Translations under genes and position numbers: made by a program | In this document: in pieces, positions 18,832-28,627 of the stretch | How the letters are laid out: the number at the start of each line of letters is the position of its first letter | How positions within the stretch are numbered: the first letter of the stretch is position 1 | Notes under the pieces: generated by a model | Told to the model about the DNA's origin: nothing | The model's database searches: none | What the model saw: the letters and a program-made list of their open reading frames with translations, nothing else | Assembly: GCF_003316765.1 (NCBI RefSeq) | Contig: NZ_NIJF01000066.1 | Coordinates: 161,523 to 225,522, forward strand | From: Bacillus sp. P14.5 | Lineage (GTDB): Bacteria; Bacillota; Bacilli; Bacillales; Bacillaceae_B | Reading direction: 5' to 3' | DNA: 64,000 bases

Positions 18832-20244
18832 TCACTTTGTTCGTTGTGATTCCTTTATCTCATACGAGAGCCCTACAATCTGTACGCCGCTAAGCGGGAC
18901 CTTTCCGCTTTTTTTATATAATTTTCTTTTTTCTCCGATTCCTGTAGAAATCAGGAAACCGAGGATGCTGCCTATTACCGCCGGAAGCAGCCAGCCGACT
19001 CCTTCATTGAATAAAGGCAGAAAGCTTAAAGTGTTGTTTAGAGCAGGAAATTCAAATCCTGCGGTTTTTAAGCCGTCGATGAAACTGATAAGGAAAGTGG
19101 ATATCAATGCACCGATATACACCCCGGAAAAACCGTTGAACCAGTTATGCATGAATGAAAGGATTATCAGCACAATGGCCAATGGATAAATGACAATCAG
19201 CACCGGCAGGGAAACGGAAATCAGCTGTGTCAATCCAATATTTGCGATGATCATACTGAAAATACTGATGATAATGACCAGTATACGGTATGAAAAGGGC
19301 ATTAGTTTTGAAAAGTATTGAGCACATGCGGACACCAGGCCGATAGAAGTAGTCAGGCATGCGAAGGTAATTGCCAGTCCCAGAATGATGGTTCCTATCT
19401 GGCCGAACAGGTAATTTGCGGAACCGGACAAGATGGCTCCACCATTTTCCTTCAATCCGATAGCTTCTGTACTCGTTGCTCCGATATAGCCAAGTGACAC
19501 ATATACGAGTGCCAGGCCAGCAGCTGCAATGATTCCTGCATATATACAAGCCTTAGTAATAAGAGCCTTGGACTCAAATCCTTTTTCTCTGATAGAGTTG
19601 ATAACAACAATTCCAAAAACAAGTGCCGCGATTGTATCCATTGTAAGGTAGCCTTCAAGAAAGCCCTTGAAAAACGGACCATCCATATAGGCGCCGGAAG
19701 GACTTTGAAGGTCGCCCATTGGTGTCAGGATACTCTTTATCACCAATATCGTGAGGATGACAAGTAAGGCAGGGGTCAAAACTTTTCCAATCCTGTCAAC
19801 AAGCTTGGCCGGATTCATGGCCAGCCAAATCGTTAGTCCGAAAAAGATAATCGTATAGATGAATAGTGATAAACCATATTTATTCACACCTTCTGGAAGG
19901 AAGGGTGTGACACCAATTTCATAAGCGACCGTCCCAGTCCGGGGAATCCCAAAAAACGGGCCGATTGCCAGATACATGATGACAGTAAAGATTACTCCAT
20001 ATACAGGATTAACTCTGTTTGCCAGTGTCTGCAGATCTCCACCCGTTTTGGCAATCGCAATGATTCCCAGCAGTGGAAGCCCAACACCGGTTATCAAAAA
20101 ACCGAAAATTCCAATCCAGATGTTTTCTCCAGCCTGCTGCCCCAAAAACGGAGGGAATATCATATTGCCAGCTCCGAGGAACAGAGCAAACAACATCAGG
20201 CCTACAGTAAATATCAATTTGAATGACAGCGCTTTCTCTTTCAT
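18832..20244 (-). CDS. braB: Branched-chain amino acid:cation symporter (LIVCS family)
   Basis: Integral membrane transporter of 470 residues with about twelve hydrophobic segments, family BrnQ/BraB, taking up leucine, isoleucine and valine with a cation. The N-terminal LFALFLGAGNMIFPPFLG signature is diagnostic. The start at 20244 follows AGGGGGT. In B. subtilis braB also neighbours ezrA. No T-box is visible in the roughly 280 bp upstream, which show only an AT-rich stretch. Confidence 0.92.
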   Translation of the reverse strand: MKEKALSFKLIFTVGLMLFALFLGAGNMIFPPFLGQQAGENIWIGIFGFLITGVGLPLLGIIAIAKTGGDLQTLANRVNPVYGVIFTVIMYLAIGPFFGIPRTGTVAYEIGVTPFLPEGVNKYGLSLFIYTIIFFGLTIWLAMNPAKLVDRIGKVLTPALLVILTILVIKSILTPMGDLQSPSGAYMDGPFFKGFLEGYLTMDTIAALVFGIVVINSIREKGFESKALITKACIYAGIIAAAGLALVYVSLGYIGATSTEAIGLKENGGAILSGSANYLFGQIGTIILGLAITFACLTTSIGLVSACAQYFSKLMPFSYRILVIIISIFSMIIANIGLTQLISVSLPVLIVIYPLAIVLIILSFMHNWFNGFSGVYIGALISTFLISFIDGLKTAGFEFPALNNTLSFLPLFNEGVGWLLPAVIGSILGFLISTGIGEKRKLYKKSGKVPLSGVQIVGLSYEIKESQRTK

Positions 20245-20573
20245 ATTTTATACCCCCTAAACTTCAAGGTGAATCAAGCTGTTATATAGTATCACAGAAG
20301 CGGCGAAAATTGTCGAAATAATTAAAAGTTAAAAAATTCAGTATAATAAAATAATTTTTTAAAAAATCTCTGTTCTTATTTTACCCAAAATAAAGCAACT
20401 TACTTTACAAGTCAAGAAAGGATAAGCGACTCGCAAGAACTGGAAGAATCCCTCAGCTTTATTTGGAAAAGGGCATCCATACTGAATAAACTGCTACACG
20501 GTATGTCCTGCCCCGGCATATAGTAATGAGAGTGATATTAGTAAGTTACCATAAAGAAAGGGGACATCAATCA

Positions 20574-21260
20574 TTGGTTTCCGTCATTACTTGCACAATA
20601 AGAGAAGAGTATATGGAAAATGTTTTTGAGAATTTCAGTAGACAGCATTCGGAAACGAAAGAACTGATTGTCATTTTAAATAAAGACAGCATGAATATTA
20701 ACAATTGGCTTGAAAAGGCTGAATCCTACCGTAATGTTTCTATTTATCAATTACCCCAGAACACGACGCTGGGCGAATGTTTGAATTTTGGAATTAAGCT
20801 GGCAAAGCATCCATACATTGCTAAGTTTGATGATGACGACTATTACTCACCTTACTATTTAAGTCAGCAAATAGAAGCTTTGGAGAAAACGGATGCTGCT
20901 ATTGTTGGAAAAAGTACTTCTTTTATTTATTTTGAAGGGAGCGAATCATTAAATCTGTTTTACCCTGGATTTGAGGATAGGTATGTAACTTTCATTCGGG
21001 GAGCCACACTGACATTTAGAAAAGAACTTTGGGAAGAGTGTCACTTCACTAACGTAAATACCGGAGAAGATTCCGGATTTCTAAGTTACTGCCTAAAAAA
21101 AGGGTATAAAATTTATGCTACTAACAGATATAACTTCGTGAACAACCGGCGGGCGGATGCCAATTCTCACAGCATAACCTCCATTCATAACTACGTTAAT
21201 CATTCAACGGTGATTTGTAAGACAGATGATTATAGGCCGCTGGTAACGAAAAGCTCATAA
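20574..21260 (+). CDS. Family 2 glycosyltransferase
   Basis: GT-A fold transferase of about 229 residues: VSVITCTIREEYMENV at the start, then TLGECLNFGIKLAKHPYIAKFDDDDYY with the metal/nucleotide-sugar DXD-type motif near residue 85, and GATLTFRKELWEE and GEDSGFLSYC further on. Target unknown; cell-wall, spore-coat or exopolysaccharide sugar transfer are possible. An upstream ATG at 20526 lacks a ribosome site; TTG at 20574 follows AAAGGGG at 10 nt and begins exactly at the domain, so it is preferred. The sequence is more AT-rich than neighbours, suggesting acquisition. It has its own terminator. Confidence 0.82.
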   Translation: MVSVITCTIREEYMENVFENFSRQHSETKELIVILNKDSMNINNWLEKAESYRNVSIYQLPQNTTLGECLNFGIKLAKHPYIAKFDDDDYYSPYYLSQQIEALEKTDAAIVGKSTSFIYFEGSESLNLFYPGFEDRYVTFIRGATLTFRKELWEECHFTNVNTGEDSGFLSYCLKKGYKIYATNRYNFVNNRRADANSHSITSIHNYVNHSTVICKTDDYRPLVTKSS

Positions 21261-21337
21261 TTGGATGGACCGGAGCCGGTATGTAAAGTTTGCGGCACGC
21301 GAACATCATGGATGAGTCTGGGTGGAATTCAAGGGGA

Positions 21338-21368
21338 GACAAAATCATTAATGTTTTGTCTTCTTTTT
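21338..21368 (+). terminator. Terminator of the glycosyltransferase gene
   Basis: GACAAAA / TTTTGTC stem, 9-nt loop, T-rich tail. The following 21369-21620 is AT-rich with no gene seen. Confidence 0.7.
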
Positions 21369-21620
21369 ATTGTCCAGATTTTAACCCCCTGTTGATAATC
21401 TTTCTTGATTACCAGGTTTTTTGGTGAATGAAGGATTTATTTACAAGAAAAGAGCATTTAAAAACAGCAAATGAAGCCTGGTATCCACCTTTAAGAAGGA
21501 AACCGGCAGCAAATTCAATGAAATGAAATTTTTTTAAAATGAAATTTGTGATAATATTATCATTTGTAAACAATAGATTCACGGTTATTATAAATTGAAA
21601 CATCAGAAGGTGTATATTCG

Positions 21621-22772
21621 ATGATTTATTTGGACAACAGTGCAACGACAAAACCATATAAAGAGGCAGTTCATGCCTTCACAAAAGTGAACGAAGATTA
21701 TTTTGCCAATCCATCCTCGATTCATGCGCTCGGTGGAAGAGTGGAGTCCCTGATTTCCAAATCAAGAAAACAGGTCGCCGGCCTGCTGGGCATTAAAGAA
21801 ACAGAAGTATTTTTCACTTCAGGGGGAACAGAATCAAACAATCTTGCCTTGAAGGGGACAGCCCTTCAGTATCGAAATCGAGGCAGGCATATCGTCACCT
21901 CGGTCATCGAACATCCCTCCATCCTGGAAACCTGTGGACAACTTGAGAAACTTGGTTTCGATATTACCTATCTGCCAGTGGATTCGAATGGCAGGGTGAG
22001 AGTGAAGGATGTAGTGGATGCTATAAAAGACGATACAATTTTAGTTTCCATTATGCATGTTAACAACGAAGTGGGAAGTATTCAGCCTGTCGAGGAGATC
22101 GGCAAGGCCCTTCAACGTTTTCCAAAAGCCATCTTTCATGTCGATCACATACAGGGAATAGGAAAAGTTCCGCTTTCCTTATATGAATCAGGAGTAGACC
22201 TATGCTCCATTTCCGGCCATAAAATTCATGGATTGAAAGGGACAGGGATGCTATATATCAAGGAAGGTTTGGAAATTTCACCACTTCTTTCAGGCGGTGA
22301 ACAGGAAAGAAAGATCAGGAGCGGAACAGAAAATACTGGCGGCATCGTTTCCTTTGCCAAGGCACTAAGGCTGCATTTGGAAAGGAGCGGCAAAGAGCTC
22401 TCCAAAATGAAGAAGCTGAATTCTTATCTCCGGAATCGTCTAAAAGATATAGAGGGAATCACCATTCATTCACCTGAAGCAGAAGCAGCCCCTCACATTG
22501 TGAACTTTTCTGTTCGTGATATACGAGGAGAAATCCTTGTTCATGCACTGGAAGAGTTTGATATTTATGTATCAACGACAAGTGCCTGTTCTTCCAAAAA
22601 AAATGTGCCTTCAAGGACATTGCTCGGAATGGGTGTGGATGAGAACCTGCTGGATACTTCAATAAGAGTCAGTTTTTCGTTTGAAAATACAATAGAAGAA
22701 GTCGATCGATTGTGCAACGCAATTAACAAAGTGAAGAAAAATCTTGAGGAAACAACGAGGAGAAGAAGATGA
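21621..22772 (+). CDS. nifZ: Cysteine desulfurase (NifS/IscS family)
   Basis: PLP enzyme of 383 residues that removes sulfur from cysteine and passes it on as persulfide. Cofactor lysine in ISGHKIHGLKG near residue 200; active-site cysteine in TTSACSS near 322; TESNNLALKG near 72 binds PLP phosphate. The gene overlaps thiI by 4 bp (ATGA), the arrangement of nifZ-thiI in B. subtilis, where this enzyme supplies sulfur for 4-thiouridine. The start at 21621 follows AAGGTG. The end is unusually basic (TTRRRR). Confidence 0.93.
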   Translation: MIYLDNSATTKPYKEAVHAFTKVNEDYFANPSSIHALGGRVESLISKSRKQVAGLLGIKETEVFFTSGGTESNNLALKGTALQYRNRGRHIVTSVIEHPSILETCGQLEKLGFDITYLPVDSNGRVRVKDVVDAIKDDTILVSIMHVNNEVGSIQPVEEIGKALQRFPKAIFHVDHIQGIGKVPLSLYESGVDLCSISGHKIHGLKGTGMLYIKEGLEISPLLSGGEQERKIRSGTENTGGIVSFAKALRLHLERSGKELSKMKKLNSYLRNRLKDIEGITIHSPEAEAAPHIVNFSVRDIRGEILVHALEEFDIYVSTTSACSSKKNVPSRTLLGMGVDENLLDTSIRVSFSFENTIEEVDRLCNAINKVKKNLEETTRRRR

Positions 22773-23980
22773 TATACGATCAAATATTAGTCCGCTACGG
22801 AGAAATATCGACAAAAGGGCGGAATCGCAAAGCGTTTACTAAGAAACTCAGAGAAAATATCCTTATGACATTGAAGGAACTTCCGAATATCAAAATCAGT
22901 GCCACCCGGGACAGGCTTCATATTTACCTGAATGGTGAAAGTGGAGAGGTAGCACTGGAAAGATTGGCCAATGTTTTTGGCATTCAATCCTACAGCCCGG
23001 TGGTCAAAACCGATAGGGATATGGAAGAAATTAATGATGCGGCTCTTAACCTTATTCAAAAATCTTTTTCAGAAGGACAGACATTCAAAGTGTCGGCGAG
23101 AAGAGCTGATAAAACATTTGAACTGGATACCAATGAAATCAATTATGCAGTAGGTTCCCATGTCCTTAAAAATACGGAGGGGTTGACGGTCAATGTCAAG
23201 AATCCGGATATTAAGCTGAATGTGGAAATCCGCAAAGAGGGAGCCTACCTCTCCAGCGAAATTTATCCGGGAGCAGCAGGAATGCCGGCTGGTGCCAGTG
23301 GAAAAGCCATGCTGATGCTATCAGGAGGGCTGGATAGTCCTGTTGCCGGATATTTGACAATGAAACGCGGTGTCGAAATTGAGGCTGTCCACTTCCACAG
23401 CCCGCCTTTTACAAGTGAAAGAGCTAAGCAGAAAGTCATCGACCTTGCAAAATCACTATCCGCTTTCAGCGGGAGCATCAAACTGCATGTGGTGCCATTT
23501 ACTGAAATACAGCAGACAGTTCATAATCAGGTTCCAGAAAATTATACGATGACATCAACAAGAAGGATGATGCTCAGAATCACAGAGAAGCTGAGAGAAC
23601 AACATGAGGGCCTCGGAATAGTGACTGGTGAAAGTCTGGGGCAAGTGGCGAGCCAGACCCTCGAAAGCATGCTTGCAATCAATGAAGTAACAAGCACGCC
23701 TGTCCTCAGGCCGTTGATCGCTATGGACAAGTTGGATATCATCAATATTGCTAAGGAAATCGGTACTCATGATATTTCCATACTTCCATATGAAGACTGT
23801 TGTACGGTCTTTACGCCTCCAGCGCCAAAAACCAAGCCGAAAAGGGAAAAGATCCAGTACTACGAAAGCTTTGTTGATTTTGAAACCTTGATTGATAAAG
23901 CTGTGGAGGAAACCGAAACGCTTATCATAGAGGGCGGAGAACTGCAGACAGATCAAGATGAATTTAACGAACTGTTGTAA
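22769..23980 (+). CDS. thiI: tRNA 4-thiouridine synthase ThiI
   Basis: Adenylates U8 of tRNA and inserts sulfur to make 4-thiouridine. The 403 residues contain an N-terminal ferredoxin-like part and THUMP domain (to about 165), then the PP-loop ATPase motif LSGGLDSPV near 184. No C-terminal rhodanese domain is present, as in other Bacillus ThiI, so sulfur must come directly from the NifZ desulfurase encoded just upstream with a 4-bp overlap. GAGGAG precedes the start. Confidence 0.95.
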   Translation: MIYDQILVRYGEISTKGRNRKAFTKKLRENILMTLKELPNIKISATRDRLHIYLNGESGEVALERLANVFGIQSYSPVVKTDRDMEEINDAALNLIQKSFSEGQTFKVSARRADKTFELDTNEINYAVGSHVLKNTEGLTVNVKNPDIKLNVEIRKEGAYLSSEIYPGAAGMPAGASGKAMLMLSGGLDSPVAGYLTMKRGVEIEAVHFHSPPFTSERAKQKVIDLAKSLSAFSGSIKLHVVPFTEIQQTVHNQVPENYTMTSTRRMMLRITEKLREQHEGLGIVTGESLGQVASQTLESMLAINEVTSTPVLRPLIAMDKLDIINIAKEIGTHDISILPYEDCCTVFTPPAPKTKPKREKIQYYESFVDFETLIDKAVEETETLIIEGGELQTDQDEFNELL

Positions 23981-24012
23981 AAATATTAGGAAGAATTACC
24001 AATTATAATTCC

Positions 24013-24042
24013 GAATGAAGCCATGTATTTTCGCACATTCTA
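24013..24042 (+). promoter_or_regulatory. SigG-type forespore promoter of the SASP gene
   Basis: GAATG at 24013-24017 and CATTCTA at 24036-24042 are separated by 18 bp, matching the SigG pattern (GHATR, 18, CATWHTA). The start codon lies 24 bp beyond the -10 element. Confidence 0.75.
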
Positions 24043-24065
24043 TACTCACAAGGAGGTGAAAACAC

Positions 24066-24272
24066 ATGGCAAACAACAACAGTTCAAACCAACTAGTAGC
24101 TCCAGGAGCTCAACAAGCAATCGACCAAATGAAGTATGAAATCGCTTCTGAATTTGGTGTACAACTTGGTGCAGACACTACTGCACGCGCTAACGGTTCT
24201 GTCGGTGGTGAAATCACTAAACGTTTAGTTCAAATGGCTGAACAACAAATCGGCGGCGGTTACCAAAAATAA
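24066..24272 (+). CDS. sspA: Alpha/beta-type small acid-soluble spore protein
   Basis: DNA-binding protein of 68 residues that coats and protects spore DNA. It has the family core with the germination-protease site EIASEFGV near residues 26-33, and the second conserved block [24 protein letters not shown] lies 8 nt before the ATG. The upstream SigG-type promoter implies forespore expression. The symbol follows the position next to thiI (as sspA in B. subtilis); other alpha/beta paralogues are nearly identical. Confidence 0.95.
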   Translation: MANNNSSNQLVAPGAQQAIDQMKYEIASEFGVQLGADTTARANGSVGGEITKRLVQMAEQQIGGGYQK

Positions 24273-24293
24273 TTAATTAAATAATATGGCTAC

Positions 24294-24322
24294 AAGGAGC
24301 GGGTTTTCCCCGCTCCTTTTTT
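24294..24322 (+). terminator. Terminator of the SASP gene
   Basis: GGAGCGGG / CCCGCTCC stem with a T-run. Confidence 0.85.
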
Positions 24323-24371
24323 GATTTGTCTTTTTTTATATTACTTAGAGACACAAGGGGGGGCAAAAAAG

Positions 24372-24452
24372 TGGTGCAGGTGTCCTTCGGGAGAGTCATG
24401 AGGGACACTTGGAGGATCATAAAGAGGTGCAGGTGTCACAAAAAGCTGTATA
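24372..24452. repeat. Two-unit 53-bp palindromic repeat (array D)
   Basis: GGTGCAGGTGTC occurs at 24373 and 24426, exactly 53 bp apart. The first unit has GTGTCC ... GGACAC arms around a 17-nt spacer. It lies between the SASP terminator and ytcI. Confidence 0.65.
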
Positions 24453-24549
24453 AACATCAAAAAAAGTTCTAAAGTCCCCTTGGTAAATAATTTTAAATAT
24501 TATAAAAATTTAGTATAATAAAGTGGAATAACATCAAAGGGGGAGAATC

Positions 24550-26133
24550 ATGAGAAGAGAAGATTTGCTTTCACCTGAAAAATACAATTTAATCAGTGAA
24601 GTGGAAAAGTTCGCAGATGAGCCGGGTAAGAAGGCGATCCTGTGGAAAAGCGAGCAAGGGGAAGAGAAGGAAATTACATATGAAAACCTGATGAAAAATG
24701 CGAATAAAATTGGAAACGCCTTCATGGAGCATGGATTGGAAAAAGGGGATGTTGTCCTTGTCATGATTCCAAGGCTGATAGAAGCCTATGAAACATATGT
24801 TGCCGCACTGAAAGCAGGACTGGTCGTCATACCAAGTTCAGAAATGCTGCGTTCCAAAGACCTCAAATACCGGATTGAGCATGGAGATGTTAAAGCGATT
24901 GTTTCCTATGGGCCGTTTACAAATCAATTCGATGAAGTGGAAGAAAGCGAAGGAGTGAAGAAGTTTGTCATCGGAGCAGAAAAAGAGGGATGGCTTTCTT
25001 TAGACCAATTAAAGACAGAAGCCTCGGATGAACTCGAACTTGCCGATACAAACCGTGATGACATGGCATTCCTATCTTATACTTCCGGAACAACAGGGAA
25101 TCCAAAGGGAGTCGTCCATACACATGGATGGGCTTTTGCACATTTACGCACAGCGGCGAAAAAATGGCTGAGTATTGAAGAGGGAGACACCGTATGGGCT
25201 ACGGCTGGACCCGGCTGGCAAAAATGGATCTGGAGCCCGTTCCTGTCGGTTCTGGGTTCCGGAGCGACCGGGCTGGTGTATCAAGGTAAATTTGATCCTG
25301 GAACCTACCTGCAAATGCTGGAGGACCATGAAGTCAATGTTCTGTGCTGTACACCGACAGAGTATCGCCTGATGGCTAAAGTCGACAATCTGGGGCAGTA
25401 CAATCTTGAACACCTCCACAGTGCCGTTTCGGCTGGGGAACCTTTGAACAGGGAAGTCATTGATGCTTTTCAAAAACATTTCAGCGTGGAAGTCAGGGAT
25501 GGATACGGCCAGACTGAAAACACGCTGCTTGTCGGCATCATGAAAGGAATGGAACTGAAGCCTGGTTCAATGGGAAAACCCACCCCCGGAAACTCTGTTG
25601 AAATCATTGACGAAGAGGGCAACCCATGCGCTCCTGGAGAAGTTGGAGACATTGCCGTGCATACGGACACACCTGCATTATTCAAAAATTACTATAAAGA
25701 CCCTGAAAGAACAGCGATGCAATTCCGCGGAGATTACTATATTACAGGAGATAAAGCCAAGAAGGATGAGGAAGGCTACTTCTGGTTCGAAGGCAGGGGA
25801 GATGATATCATCATCAGTTCAGGATACACGATTGGACCGTTTGAAGTGGAAGATGCACTCGTTAAGCATCCATCCGTGAAAGAGTGCGCAGTCGTTGCCA
25901 GTCCTGATGAAGTAAGAGGGAACATCGTCAAAGCCTTTGTAGTGTTGAGGGACGGAGTAAACCCGGAGGATCCCGATTTAGTGAAAAATCTTCAAGAACA
26001 CGTGAAGGAATTGACAGCACCTTACAAATATCCAAGAAAGATTGAATTTTTGGAAGAACTTCCTAAAACGACTTCAGGAAAAATCAGAAGGATCGAGTTA
26101 AGACAGAACGAAAATAAAGCGTTGAAGAGCTAA
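24550..26133 (+). CDS. ytcI: Acyl-CoA synthetase (AMP-forming)
   Basis: Adenylate-forming enzyme of 527 residues that activates a carboxylic acid to its CoA thioester. The ATP-binding P-loop SYTSGTTGNPKGV lies near 176-188, GWQKWIWSPF near 222, DGYGQTEN near 317, and the C-terminal hinge and catalytic lysine are in KTTSGKIRR near 512. The relatives are medium- or branched-chain acyl-CoA synthetases such as B. subtilis YtcI. The ribosome site GGGGGAG precedes the start at 24550. The amidohydrolase ytcJ follows after a structured 200-bp gap. Confidence 0.88.
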   Translation: MRREDLLSPEKYNLISEVEKFADEPGKKAILWKSEQGEEKEITYENLMKNANKIGNAFMEHGLEKGDVVLVMIPRLIEAYETYVAALKAGLVVIPSSEMLRSKDLKYRIEHGDVKAIVSYGPFTNQFDEVEESEGVKKFVIGAEKEGWLSLDQLKTEASDELELADTNRDDMAFLSYTSGTTGNPKGVVHTHGWAFAHLRTAAKKWLSIEEGDTVWATAGPGWQKWIWSPFLSVLGSGATGLVYQGKFDPGTYLQMLEDHEVNVLCCTPTEYRLMAKVDNLGQYNLEHLHSAVSAGEPLNREVIDAFQKHFSVEVRDGYGQTENTLLVGIMKGMELKPGSMGKPTPGNSVEIIDEEGNPCAPGEVGDIAVHTDTPALFKNYYKDPERTAMQFRGDYYITGDKAKKDEEGYFWFEGRGDDIIISSGYTIGPFEVEDALVKHPSVKECAVVASPDEVRGNIVKAFVVLRDGVNPEDPDLVKNLQEHVKELTAPYKYPRKIEFLEELPKTTSGKIRRIELRQNENKALKS

Positions 26134-26224
26134 GGGATTTGGCTTTTCTATAAAGGCTGATATTTCAGAAAACGAAATCCTTTAAAGTAGTAAAGTCTTA
26201 TAGTAAAATGAAATAGACAGAAAA

Positions 26225-26303
26225 GACGGGAGTGGCTCCCGGTCTCGATAGAGAAGCGCAATCTGAAACATCCTCTATCAGGACGGTGAGCCAGTCCTTT
26301 TTT
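26225..26303 (+). promoter_or_regulatory. Structured leader with terminator before ytcJ (candidate attenuator)
   Basis: Three consecutive elements: a hairpin around GGGAGTGGCTCCC (26228-26240), a stem GATAGAG/CTCTATC (26247-26253 with 26273-26279), and a terminator AGGACGG tgag CCAGTCCTTTTTT (26280-26303). The 5' segment GGAGTGGCTC can also pair with GAGCCAGTCC of the terminator with one mismatch, which would be an alternative fold. No known riboswitch consensus was recognised. It may equally be just the ytcI terminator. Confidence 0.45.
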
Positions 26304-26335
26304 GTATAGAAAATGTCAGGACAAGGAGTTTTAGT

Positions 26336-27934
26336 ATGGGAACATTATGGTTTAACGGTACATTTTATACAATGACAGATGAAGGCGCTTCAGTTGAAGC
26401 TGTTTTTACAAAGAATGGATATATCACGGGAACGGGTTCGGTTCAGGAACTGGAAACCAGATTTAAAGATTTCATTACGGACAGAGTCGACCTCCAAGGA
26501 AACACGGTTTACCCCGGATTTGTCGACAGCCACATGCACCTTATCGGCCATGGCGAAACATTGATTCGATTAGACCTTTCCAAAATGAATACGAAGGAAC
26601 AGGTACTGCTGGCTGTCAAAGAAAAGGCGGCGAGTACACCCGAAGGAAGCTGGGTGATCGGAGAGGGCTTTAATGAAAACCTTTGGGAAGACAGTGAAGT
26701 TGTAACAAGACAGGAAATTGATGAAGTCGTGCCTGATCAGCCCGTTCTTCTGAAACGCATATGCCGACACGCCATGGTGGCCAATTCCAAGGCATTGGAA
26801 ATGGCGGGCATCGACCTTGCGACGGAAAACCCTCCTGGAGGGGTGATTGAAAAGAATGCTGATGGCGAGTTAAATGGTGTTTTAAAAGACACGGCCCAGG
26901 ATCTGCTGGTGGATGCCATGCCTTCCCCAACGGGAGAGTACCTTGAAGCAGCAATGACAAAGGCAATCGAAAACTGCTGGAAGCTGGGACTTGTCGGGGG
27001 GCATACCGAGGATTTAAGCTATTATGGAAACTTTGAAAAAACCTATCAGACCTTTATGAATGTCATTGAGAAGGCTGGCAGAAAGTTCAGGTCCCATCTG
27101 CTTGTCCACCAAGCTGTCATCGACGATTGGAAGGAAGCAGGAAGTACATTTATGGGAGGAACATCACTTGTTGAGTTCGGGGCGATGAAAATCTTTGCTG
27201 ACGGAGCTCTTGGCGGGAGGACAGCTTTGCTGAGCCACCCTTATAAAGATGATCCATCCACCAATGGGGTCGCCATTCATACCCAGGAAAGACTGACAGA
27301 GCTTGTTAAAAAAGCAAGAGAGCTTCAGCTTCCGATCGCTGTGCATACAATAGGTGATCAAGCCTTTGAAAATGTGCTGGATGTGGTGGAAGCTTATCCT
27401 ACATTTAATGGAAGAAGAGATCGTTTTATTCATGCACAGCTTCTGCGCAGAGAATTGATTGACAGAATCAAGAAACTTCCACTTATCCTTGATATCCAGC
27501 CAAGGTTTGTTGCTTCCGATTTCCCTTGGGTGATTGACCGTATCGGCGAGGAAAACATGGAATACAACTACGCATGGAAGACGCTTCTGGATGAGGGGAT
27601 TCCATGCGCAGGAGGATCGGATGCACCAATTGAACCTGTCAATCCACTGCTGGGCATGCATGCTGCAGTAACGAGAACCAATCCTTTAGATCCGCAGAAA
27701 ACGGTCTATATGGAAGACCAGCGACTATCGATGTATGAAGCCGTTTCTCTCTTCACAAAAGGAAGTGCCTATGCATGTCACCATGAACATGACCACGGCA
27801 TGATCAAAGAGGGATACAGAGCGGACTTTACCGTTCTTCCAAAAGATTTATTTAAAATAGATGCCGATGAACTTCTGGGTATGGAAGTAGAAATGACAAT
27901 CGTGGACGAAACGATTGTTTACAAAAAAGCATAA
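26336..27934 (+). CDS. ytcJ: Amidohydrolase family protein YtcJ
   Basis: Metal-dependent hydrolase of 532 residues (amidohydrolase-3 group). The metal-binding DSHMHLIGHGE lies near residue 63, further ligands in VHTIGDQAF near 337 and IHAQLLRRE near 365, and the catalytic aspartate in GGSDAPIEPVNP near 432. Substrate not known. The start at 26336 follows AAGGAG. It is the last gene before a repeat array and has its own terminator. Confidence 0.88.
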   Translation: MGTLWFNGTFYTMTDEGASVEAVFTKNGYITGTGSVQELETRFKDFITDRVDLQGNTVYPGFVDSHMHLIGHGETLIRLDLSKMNTKEQVLLAVKEKAASTPEGSWVIGEGFNENLWEDSEVVTRQEIDEVVPDQPVLLKRICRHAMVANSKALEMAGIDLATENPPGGVIEKNADGELNGVLKDTAQDLLVDAMPSPTGEYLEAAMTKAIENCWKLGLVGGHTEDLSYYGNFEKTYQTFMNVIEKAGRKFRSHLLVHQAVIDDWKEAGSTFMGGTSLVEFGAMKIFADGALGGRTALLSHPYKDDPSTNGVAIHTQERLTELVKKARELQLPIAVHTIGDQAFENVLDVVEAYPTFNGRRDRFIHAQLLRRELIDRIKKLPLILDIQPRFVASDFPWVIDRIGEENMEYNYAWKTLLDEGIPCAGGSDAPIEPVNPLLGMHAAVTRTNPLDPQKTVYMEDQRLSMYEAVSLFTKGSAYACHHEHDHGMIKEGYRADFTVLPKDLFKIDADELLGMEVEMTIVDETIVYKKA

Positions 27935-27946
27935 GCAATTTAGGAA

Positions 27947-27976
27947 GGTGCCCGGTGTTCAGGGCATCTTTTTTTG
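27947..27976 (+). terminator. Terminator of ytcJ
   Basis: GGTGCCC / GGGCATC hairpin followed by seven or more T. Confidence 0.8.
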
Positions 27977-28009
27977 ATTTTGGGTTGGATGGTCAGGCTG
28001 TGAGGTGCA

Positions 28010-28512
28010 AAATAGCGGATAGCGGTCTTGTATTGAGGAATGCGGGCCAATGAGAAGACGAATAAAAAAGATAACTCCCCGCATAGGAGGAATACGGGCC
28101 AACCCGAAGGTGAAAAAAGAAGATAACGGCCTGCAAAGATGGAATACGGGCCAACGAGAAGGAGATAAGAGGAATATAACGGCCCGCAAAGGTGGAATAC
28201 GGGCCAACCAGAAGGAGGAAAAGAGAAGATAACGGCCCGCAAAGGTGGGATACGGGCCAATGAGAAGACAAAAAAGAAGATAACGGCCCGCAAAGGTGGA
28301 ATACGGGCCAATGAGAAGGCGAGAAAAAGAAGATAGCGGCCCGCAAAAGCGAAATACGGGCCAACCAAAAGGCGGAAAAGAGAAGATAGCGGCCCGCAAA
28401 GATGGAATACGGGCCAATGAGAAGGCGAGAAAAAGAAGATAACGGCCCTCAAAAGCGAAATGCGGGCCAATGAGAAGGCAAAAAAAGAAGATAACGGCCC
28501 GCAAAATCTAAA
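28010..28512. repeat. ~53-bp tandem palindrome array (array E)
   Basis: Nine units marked by GGGCC at 28044, 28096, 28148, 28201, 28254, 28305, 28358, 28411 and 28464 (steps 51-53). Each carries CGGGCC and GGCCCG arms separated by a purine-rich spacer of about 24-28 nt. All three minus-strand frames stay open with near-identical repeats; that is a by-product of the repeat and not evidence of a gene. Confidence 0.93.
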
Positions 28513-28627
28513 ACACAGTCCAAGTCATTGATCCCAGAGTTAAAAATTCAGATTGCCCTTTAGAGGTAACCGAGATATAATGATATTATTTCGAAAACGG
28601 AAATATATTTAGAAGGAGGTGGCCGGC

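Noticed and set aside
27940-28504. Three overlapping minus-strand frames of 120-180 codons rich in LARIPPLRAVIF-type repeats
   Set aside because: All three frames are open because the unit (53 bp) is not a multiple of three and lacks stops; no ribosome site, and the repeat explains the sequence.
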